A stretch of 64,000 nt of DNA from Syngnathus acus (lineage: Eukaryota > Chordata > Actinopteri > Syngnathiformes > Syngnathidae): assembly GCF_901709675.1 (NCBI RefSeq), contig NC_051101.1:1668501-1732500 (forward strand), written 5' to 3'. The translations under genes were made by a program, and so were the position numbers. The notes under the pieces were generated by a model that worked only from the letters and a program-made list of their open reading frames with translations, was not told the DNA's origin and ran no database searches. Shown one piece after another: positions 56,176-64,000 of the stretch (position 1 is its first letter; each line of letters opens with the position of its first letter).

Positions 56176-58620
56176 GCTCCTTAACCTTAATGGCTCTTTA
56201 ACTTCTTTATGCACCACTATTGAGTCGTCACCACAACGTTTTTTTTTTTAACACAATAACATACCAGTATTAATTACACTTGAGAACCCCCCCCCCCCCC
56301 ACACACACACACACACACATTTTTATGTTCATTTAATGAAGGTGTCAGCAGCAGGTGTGCCTCACATACGTAAGAAATTCAGTGTTCAAAACCTCCCAAT
56401 GGATTAGGATGCATGCACACAACATTGTGGAGTGACCACATGACAGCAGGTCAGTGAAATGACCTTTCTGTTTTAATCGTCTGTTTCCGGTGTGGGCGAA
56501 CGGGAAGTCGTGCGCGCTCCCGGAGGTCGCAAAAGAAAGTCGACGTTCAGCGGCCTGCGTCTATTTTGGTCGCCTCTTTTCACATGCAGGTGTCGGGCGT
56601 ACGCTGCGTGTTGGGGTGTCGAGGTAAACTGGCAGACAGTCAAAAGCGCCTCTCCGAGACCCCGAACGGCAAAAGATGTTCCCTCGCACCTGCTTGCTGA
56701 GACAATTTAATGAGGTTCAGATAATGAAAGAGGAAGCCCGACAGGGAGCAAATCTAATTGCCAGATGCAACGTTACGACACTGCATTTTAGGAAGGAAGG
56801 AAAGAAGCGTGTTATTTTTCAAATTAGCTTTTCTTTTTCCTTTTTTTTTTATGGGCTCATCAAGGTCAATGAATTTCATGAGACTTCAGATTCCTCGTGC
56901 AAGTAACATTTTTGCTCATGCTCATATTTCTATCAATCAGCTAACTTCTTTCTGACTCAGACACTTTCAGCGTAGCGCCAACTAGAGCCGAGGAGGACTT
57001 AGTCCATGTCGTGTTTTTTTCCCTTCCTAAGTTTTGGTGGCTGGTCTTGGCAGCCTTCATAAGTAGCCTGATATTGTATCGGATCGGCCTGTTACCGATA
57101 GGGAGTTTATTTGTACCTTCCTTATATGTAGTGTTAATTAAGTTTTCCACGTGCCTTGTATGGCCTTTTTGTAAATAAATTCCTGGTTTTTTTCCTTGGA
57201 AGAATACCACTGCCTCCCCGCTTCCACCATTTGCCACCTTGGAGTCGCTTGTTTTGACAACGTCTCTGTTGGCTTCTGCCAAGGTGGCATGACGGGCCCT
57301 GCAGGTGAACCGCACAACCGCACACTTGTGAACAAGGTGTTATTTACATCAGGTGCGTTTCCCTGTTGAAACAAACGATACCTACATCTCCAGCTTTTTG
57401 TGATGCCTCTTTAGCATAGAGATTAGATAAAGCCACGTCATTTTGACTCAGATGCCACGAGCTCAAATTTCCATTATTAACTTCTTTTTACATTTTATTG
57501 ACTTGTTAAAATTTTCAGAGACATTTTTGCCGTACAGTTTCCTCACCTGGTCTGCGTAAAGACCGTTGCTCTGTTGCCCAGCTTCAGAGACTTTGATTTA
57601 TATATTTATTTTTTGTGACACACCGAGGCAGATCATTAATGATCAAAAGAACAGAGAGGAGGCGGCGAACAACGTTAAGGACAACTGACACCTGCAGACG
57701 CCGCGTTGGTAGCCACAAACGGGCAGGTGGAAAGCAAAATAGAGAGAGACGGAAAAAAATACGGTTCACAAAGAACAAAAAAAAAAGTGGCGGCGAGAAA
57801 AGAAAGATGGAAGGCCGAGAAACAAAGACAGACGGGAGAGGGAAAAAAAGAGTGCATGCAGGCAAGAAGAAGGATAATTGCATTAGAAAGAAGAGAGGAA
57901 GGAAATGATTAGAGAAGTAGGGAGTGATATCCGATGGAGAGATGGAGGCGGACTCTCTTGCCTCCCACTGTTCAATACATGCTGACACTCTGGCCGTCAA
58001 TACGCAACACGCCCGTGTGTGTGTGTGCGTGTGGTCGCCCGTGTGCTCGTTGCCCGCGTGCTCGTTGCCCGCGTGCTCTTGTCCCATTTCCCTGAGGAAC
58101 GCTTATTACATATGTCAATCCGGCTCTTGACCCCTCCGGCATCATCTTGAACTTCCTCCACCGGCGCTCATTTCGACGCCTTTTTGATTGTTTGAGCACT
58201 TTTGAGACTCATGAAACATATCGCAAGAGACATCTTGAATTCAGCAAACGAGGCCCACTCACGTGCTGTTTTTGCTGCGACGGTTCTGACTTCACTTGCT
58301 AATGTTTCCCAAATGAGAAAATATTTTTTTGCTATGCACAGTTTTCTCTTGTATTCATAATTGTCCTTTTAACCAAGTAAAATGTTGCTGAATTATTCTC
58401 AGTTGGAAATCTGAATGCCAAAATGTGGGCTAGCTGCAGCCCTGCTTCAAGCACGACTAATCGAGTCATGCTTCATCCAACTCTTACGATGATGTAACTC
58501 GATTGTCACATTTTATTTCTTTTCTACTCACAACTTGCGTTCAGGTGCAAAAGTTTCGCTATCCAACCACATATCTCTCATGACTTCCTCCTGCATCTGT
58601 CACCTGCCTTCCCCATTTTG
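56176..58620. other. Non-coding spacer, no gene seen
   Basis: C run plus (CA)n at 56286-56319. A purine-rich tract runs from about 57645 to 57915, and repeated GTGCTCGTTGCCCGC units lie at 58040-58080. Open frames on either strand follow these biased tracts. Confidence 0.4.
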
Positions 58621-58622
58621 CG

Positions 58623-58623
<1 letters not shown>

Positions 58624-58701
<78 letters not shown>

Positions 58702-58716
58702 GCTCTCTCTCTCTCT
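58624..58716 (+). repeat. (CT)n microsatellite
   Basis: About 90 bases of CT with one CGCG interruption near 58700. It can form triplex (H-DNA) in principle. Confidence 0.95.
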
Positions 58717-60289
58717 GGGCAAGCAGTCCTCCCTTTTTGTCATTGACCCTTGCCCCCGGGCGTCTGGGCATCGACTGGCTCGCTCCGTGTCACTGGAGCT
58801 CGCTGTCAATACTTACCAGGTTTGGCCACCCTCCGTGCTGTGGTCGGAGAGTGGAGAGGGGAGTGGGGAGGCGGCTTGGGGGAGCTACACGAGATGCTCC
58901 ACGGCACAGGGAGATAAAGTCAAAATGAAGAGAGGTGGGGCGGGGTGGGGGGTGTCGCTGGGTTGTCGCACTCTGCTGGAGCCTGAACTGTACATTTGAT
59001 GAAAACTGGCTTTTATTATCCAATACAAGTTCTTTCATCAATAAAGAAAAAAACCAGCAGCCAACAGTTCCAGGAAGTCCGCTAGCCAGATGGCAGACGT
59101 ACTCCAGCACAATTTCAAAACAGTTTCCCAAAGGAAATCGTGTTTGAAATGGTCATCATCGTAGAACTTTTATTCCTTGTACAAGAAATTCTTGAAAAGG
59201 CCTTGCGGTCATGCAAATGTAGAAATAATACACAGTGCAAGCCTTGCAATTTATGAGACAGAAGTCAGCGATGAGTCAGAAATTTACTCTCCACATAAAC
59301 AGCAAACGGTGACGTCGTCAGAGCCATCGTCAGGTTCTGTCAAGCTCGTCTCTGAACGGGTCACCAATAAGCGACTCCTTCCTCAGTTTGTCACGTGAAG
59401 ATCATCTTGGAGCATTTTCATCTTTGACGTCCTCGTGTTTGTTATGCGTAGCGTTGGCTCCTACAAAATGTGCTTCTGCTCTATATGAGAGGCGACATGG
59501 AGAGCAAGGGAGTGAGAAGGACGTAGCAGCAGTTTGGGGGGTGCATGTATGTGTGCGTGTGTGTGTGTGGGGGGGGGGAGGGGGCAGGCCGAGGGGGTGG
59601 GCGCGGGGCGGGGGGGGTCCTTTCCTCGTCGACAGTTTGACTGATGACATGCATTAAACAGTTAATCTGTCTGATTGAATGTTTGCTTCCTCCAAATTGA
59701 AACATTAAACAACAAGGCGAGGGAGAGAGGGGGGGAGGGCGGGGCGCCCAGAGCGGGATATGGCTTCATCTATTGCCCAAATCATGTAAAGCATGAGACT
59801 GGAATATATAATACTGTCCTGGCAGACGCCAGGAGGGGCGAGCCAGATTGGAAGGGACAGACCGAGAGAGAGAGTGTGAATAAGGGGGCGAGCTATGAGG
59901 ATGGAGAGCTCAGAGGAAGGAAAAGATAAGTCAAGCGGAAGAGGATGTGGCAGAAGAAGCCCTCAGAGAGGCAAAGGTCCGCCAAGACAACAGTCAACGG
60001 CACCAGCTTAGAAGCTTTCCCTCAACTTCTTTTGACAGAAACAGTTGAGCGTCACTGTCGTCTTTTCTCACCGTCGCAGCAAACAATTTTGTCAGGTTCC
60101 AAAACTTGATAGCAAAGCTACAAATATGTTTTAAAAATCTAGTCGGCGAATTAAAACAGATACCAAATGCCTCCTTTGTGAGTTTGGAGTTGTTTGTGTG
60201 GCAAAAGCGTGACAGCCAAGACGAGTAAACGCTACATACGTCCGCACTGAACAAAAAAAGGGGGAGGGGGGCAAGCGATGGTCTGACCC
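58717..60289. other. Non-coding spacer with a G-rich tract
   Basis: Several G runs of four or more at 59569-59618, and GA-rich stretches at 59717-59930. No gene recognised. Confidence 0.4.
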
Positions 60290-60660
60290 CGCGGCCGCTA
60301 ATGTGATGTCATTTAGCCTCAGCCCGACCTTGTCCACTGGCAGGGTTCATCGCCGACACCGGCGCTCCAAATGGGCTTCCCTTTGTCTCAAGTGCATATT
60401 CTCCTCCGGCCAAATAGCCGTCATTTTCTGCAAGCGACTCGTTGTGTCGCCCTGCCGTAATTGCCCCGAAAGCCCACGCCGGCCGGGCCGTCGGGTCCTG
60501 ATGAGCGCGTGACTTTAAAGCCACTTTAGCGAGCAGAGCGCCGCGAGCCCGGGAGAGACAACAGCGGGAAGATGAACACATTAATGGATAGCTTGCAAGA
60601 TGGACGGATAAATTGATAGATCTTTTAGAGAAGGTCAAACTTCTGTGCCCACAATGCGAG
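60290..60660. promoter_or_regulatory. Candidate conserved non-coding element
   Basis: Words include GCCGCTAATGTGATGTCATTTAGCC (split as GCTAATG and TGATGTCATTT), ACTTTAAAGCC, ACACATTAATGG and ATAAATTGATAG. Repeat-free. Conservation is untested. Confidence 0.3.
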
Positions 60661-60869
60661 ACCATCACCAAGAGAAGAGAAATTGATTGCCGCTCACAAT
60701 GGCGGTGAAATGACTGCAGAAATAATTTTCTGGGCAATGAGCATTGTAGGAGGTGTGAGTGGAAAGTGCAACGCTTTCCCACCCCAAAGGGGAGAAAATG
60801 GCTCGCGCAAAAACGGCTGTCAAGTGGAGTTGGTGCCGTTTCTTTGCCGTCTTGTTTGTTCCACTCCTT

Positions 60870-60876
60870 TGTGTGT

Positions 60877-60908
<32 letters not shown>

Positions 60909-60967
60909 CTGTGTGTGTGCGTGTGTGTGTGCGTGTGCGTGTGTGTGTGTGTGTTTGCGCGTGTGTA
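60870..60967 (+). repeat. (GT)n microsatellite
   Basis: About 98 bases of GT with CTGT and GCGT interruptions. Confidence 0.92.
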
Positions 60968-61548
60968 AGTGGACATTCCAATAGACAAGTGGGAAAACTC
61001 CATTGACAGGCTAACAAGAGTTAGCATCGCTATTGCAGTCATTTTGAACCATCAACCAACTTTTCATTGAGCACATGGCCGTAAGACTTACAAATAGCAA
61101 TAATCACGGATTGCCTCCATCACTGTCAAAATAAACATAAAACAAAAAGTGTTTTGTTGTGTATTTAAAACAACCAACAGGAATGGCTTGCTAGCTTAAT
61201 GCTAGCATGTAATGGATGACTCCGTCGCCAAGCTAATGGTTAGCCTTCATAGTTGCTGTTTTGGCACCTTTTAACTAACAGACATTATTCATTGTTTGTG
61301 CCTTCTTGTTTTTATTTTGTGTTGTTTGCTTGTATGTACGTCGTGTACTATGTCTTGTCACCGTGGGATAGTGGAAACATAATTTCGATTTCTTTGTGTG
61401 TCTTGGCATGTGAAGAGATTGACAATAAAGCAGACTTTGACTTTGACTTTTCTTGAGACATTTGTTTGGTTTTCTTTAGCTGCTAAGAAAAATGATAATT
61501 ATTAAATAAAAGTCAAATCACAGTTGTAGAAGTACTACAAACAAAGTA

Positions 61549-63039
61549 CCGTAATTTCCGGACAATAAATCGTGGTTTTTTTCATAGTTTAGGTGGGGGG
61601 GCGACTTATACTGAGGAGCGATTTATATGTAAATTTTTTCCAAAATTTTCAAAAAAAAAGAAAAAAAAAAAAAAGTGAAACCGCGATAAACGAACCGCGA
61701 TGTAGCAAGGGATTACTGTAATTTGAATTTCAAGTGACGTCAGCAGCGCGGCGCGGCGGTTGTTTACATAAAGGACAAAGATTCGATCACGGGATGACGA
61801 AGATGACGGAGGGCCCCACGTACTACCGACAATCATTAGCGGCTTTGTTTGTAAGTGACACGGAGGACGAAGAGTTTGAAGGATTTAATGATTTGGAGTG
61901 ACACAGAAGGTTTGAAAAACTATTATGGCTTTTACGCACGCCCGATGCTACTCGACAGAGCTCTCTTTCACCTCCGTGGATGGAAGTCGGGGGCCGGCGC
62001 TCGGCCGGGTGGCTGTCCGGTGACGGTGGATGGGTCTCGGACATGGCTTTTACGCACGCCCGGTCCTACTCTACGGGGCTCTCTTTCACCTCCGTGGATG
62101 GAAGTCGGGGGCCGGTGCTCGGCCGGGTGGCTGTCCGGGGACGGTGGATGGGGCTCGGACATGGCTTTTACGCACGCCCGGTCCTATTCTATGGAGCTCT
62201 CTTCCACCTCCGTGGCTGGAAGTGCCACGTCCGGGGATGGAAGTCCACGCCGCCACACGCCTGGAAGTCGACGCCGGTGCTTGGGGCCGTGTGGTGGTGA
62301 ACTATTTATGTTATAGTTATTTGATATATTTTATTTCGTGTAGCAACTTGTATATGTTTTTATCGTTACAGTTTAGTAGTTGTTGGCTCGTTGACCTCTT
62401 GTTTTGTAAAATAAATAGCCGTTTACCAAACTCACGCCTTTCCTTGTACTTTGCTAACGCTACAATATAGTTATATACTAGATCTGTGGAATAACGACGA
62501 GGCTGACGTCAGGGGGCACGCGCGGCGTTGTTGACAAAGGACGAGGAATTTGATCGATGGATTTAATGATTTGGAGTGACACAGACGGTTTGATAATATT
62601 ATTGCTTATATAATAGTTACTTGATATATAATTTATATATCGTTATATGGCCCTGTGGAATATTTTGAAGTGCAAGTGCCGTCAGCGGCGCGCACCCATT
62701 GTTGACATAAAGGACGATCGATGGATTTAATGAATTGGAGTGACACAGATGGTTTTATAAACGTGTTATTTATGTAATAGTTATTTGAATAACTCTGAAT
62801 GTTACGTCAGGCCCGTTCTCAGCTCTTCGTTTGTGTTTATGTCACGTTAGCATACCTATCGTTTAGCCTGTTGTTGCTCGTTCATGTCTGTTCTTGGTGT
62901 TGGATTTTGTCGAATAAATTTCCCCCAAAATGCAACTTATACTCCGAAGCGACTTATATATGTTTTTTTTCACATTATTGTGCATTTTATGGCTAATGCG
63001 ACCTATATTCCGGAGCGACTTTTAGTCTGAAAAATACGT
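61549..63039. mobile_element. Composite DNA transposon with internal tandem repeats
   Basis: Ends are inverted and diverged: ccgtaatttccggacaataa at the left and a matching gactttTagtctgaaaaatacg-type end at the right. TA lies outside both ends (61547-61548 and 63040-63041). Both subterminal regions carry gcgacttat(a) words. The interior has a 118-bp tandem array and three dispersed copies of a block with ggatttaatga and ggagtgacacaga near 61881, 62561 and 62722. No transposase is recognised. Confidence 0.65.
61925..62278 (+). repeat. 118-bp GC-rich tandem repeat, about three units
   Basis: atggcttttacgcacgcccg recurs at 61925, 62043 and 62161, exactly 118 bases apart. Each unit carries ctctctttcacctccgtgga and gggtggctgtccgg-type text; the last unit decays into shorter ggaagtcgacgcc repeats. 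The unit is not a multiple of three, so the apparent peptide repeats shift frame and are not coding. Confidence 0.9.
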
Positions 63040-63041
63040 TA

Positions 63042-63424
63042 CGTCCACTTTTAAGGATACTTCAATTTGAAATGGCGCAATGTTTCACAAGATTATATTG
63101 CTTCTATAGTGACCAATTGTTCACGCCTCGTCACTGTTGTGTTAAATACATCCTTAACGCAAGAGAATACGCCAAGCGTCCCCTGGAGACTTGGACTAAA
63201 CGATCGTTTTCTTAACGCCACCCCCTCTGCAAAAATGATAATTAGCTCGCCTCCTTTGACATATCAAGCCATCATCTCACCAGATCTATTCCATAAACAA
63301 ATCTTTCACTTCTTCCTTCCTCCCGCAAACGACGCCCAGACTGATGGAGGCGGGAGCCCCACAATCAGGGTTTTGTGGGGGGGGTGCAGACAGAGATGGA
63401 TCAGAGGCGGTTATGTGGATAAAC
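63042..63424. other. Spacer, no gene seen
   Basis: One 125-codon plus frame (63067-63444) is open but has no recognisable content. Confidence 0.4.
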
Positions 63425-63720
63425 AGACTGAAGTTGATTGCTAGCGCAGAGAGGGGCCATTACGGCGAATCCGCACGCTAATCATAATGAATCACTTACT
63501 TATTAAGCGTTAATTACGCCACACAAATGCATCCCGAGCGCTTGATGGAGACGAGGGCTGTCTGCCGCTCGTCCCATCCGGACCACATTAATTCATCCTT
63601 ATTTATTAATTTGTCTCATTAAAACAACAAGGGTGTGCAGTGGGAGCGCTGGAAACAAATGGAAGGGGGGGGGCAGGCGTGGAATTTGCATCATACGCCT
63701 CGAGCGCCTTTAAGCATTGC
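63425..63720. promoter_or_regulatory. Candidate conserved non-coding element, rich in TAAT cores
   Basis: This has the highest density of homeodomain-type cores in the window: CTAATCATAATG, TTATTAAGCGTTAATTACG, ATGCATCC, CATTAATTCATCC, TTTATTAATTTG and CATTAAAAC, all within about 200 bases. Repeat-free and non-coding. Conservation is untested. Confidence 0.4.
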
Positions 63721-64000
63721 TCTGCCATTTGGTAGCGGGCGGCAAATGCCGAAAGAAAGATATTCAGCACCTGGCAATTTGAAGACGAGACTTTAGAACA
63801 GCTCAGGTCTCAGACAGGTCTAAGTTGTGGCGCATGTACGCGACACCAGTGTGGTGGATTTGATCAAGACGCAACGCAGGCAGACAGATTTTGCGTTCCA
63901 CTGACGTGTGCTAGGTGTCATCATATTTCATTGTTAATATGACAACGGCATGCGTTGAATCCATCCGATCTTCCTGCTGTACTTTTGACGCCCCCTCTGT
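63721..64000. other. Window end, no gene seen
   Basis: Mixed-composition sequence without coding character, continuing beyond the window. Confidence 0.35.

Noticed and set aside
57615-57912. Lys/Arg-rich plus-strand frames near the purine tract
   Set aside because: Composition-driven: long A/G runs lack stop codons in some frames and give Lys/Arg/Glu text with no domain.
61855-62470. Overlapping 106-154 codon frames with Gly/Arg/Pro repeats
   Set aside because: The tandem unit is 118 bases, which is not a multiple of three, so each repeat shifts frame. The peptide repetition is an artefact of the array.
1-64000. CRISPR array, operon, or prokaryotic system
   Set aside because: No repeat-spacer arrays, no polycistronic gene packing and no ribosome-binding sites. 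Introns and vertebrate gene families make this nuclear fish DNA.

Overview
The window looks like nuclear DNA from a teleost fish. Protein-coding genes are split by short GT-AG introns. They encode vertebrate families: chemokine receptors of the CXCR3 group, MEGF8 and a C2H2 zinc-finger protein. The spacers hold fish-type transposons (hAT and Tc1/mariner elements, tRNA-derived SINEs, a CR1/L2-type LINE end, a solo LTR) and long microsatellites. The species cannot be named from sequence alone.

Region 1 (about 0.6-12 kb) is a small chemokine-receptor cluster. A canonical CXCR3-like receptor lies on + (619-2335). A divergent, probably atypical CXCR3 paralogue lies on + (6530-8285). A canonical CXCR3 receptor lies on - (10599-11897). 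Genes 2 and 3 converge and share an intron in TM3 that gene 1 lacks. Gene 2 has lost several residues needed for G-protein signalling, and also a paired extracellular disulfide, so a canonical receptor and a likely scavenger sit side by side.

Region 2 (about 12-21 kb) is mobile-element territory. It has two adjacent hAT elements with exact 8-bp target duplications, a full-length but broken Tc1/mariner element split by a LINE insertion, a solo LTR with a 5-bp duplication, a 2.3-kb imperfect inverted repeat and a SINE. A smaller three-level nest (retroposon > hAT > mariner MITE) lies at 3.96-4.81 kb.

Region 3 (20.2-40.1 kb) is megf8. I could place 42 coding exons whose lengths sum to an uninterrupted 2861-codon frame with the full domain order: signal peptide, CUB, EGF, Kelch, PSI, laminin-EGF, second Kelch block, PSI, EGF, laminin-EGF, transmembrane helix, and a tail with MASRPFA. 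Two copies of one MITE family sit in its introns. A 77-bp inverted repeat with one mismatch brackets the signal-peptide exon.

Region 4 (40.2-43.3 kb) is a two-exon gene for a 15-finger zinc-finger protein with an acidic, SUMO-site-like N-terminus and a CpG-rich promoter. Beyond it (43.3-64 kb) I see no coding gene. This stretch has a second copy of the hAT MITE, many microsatellites, a composite tandem-repeat element at 61.5-63.0 kb, and several repeat-free blocks rich in homeodomain-type TAAT/ATTA cores. Those blocks resemble conserved non-coding enhancers of a developmental gene outside the window; this is inference.
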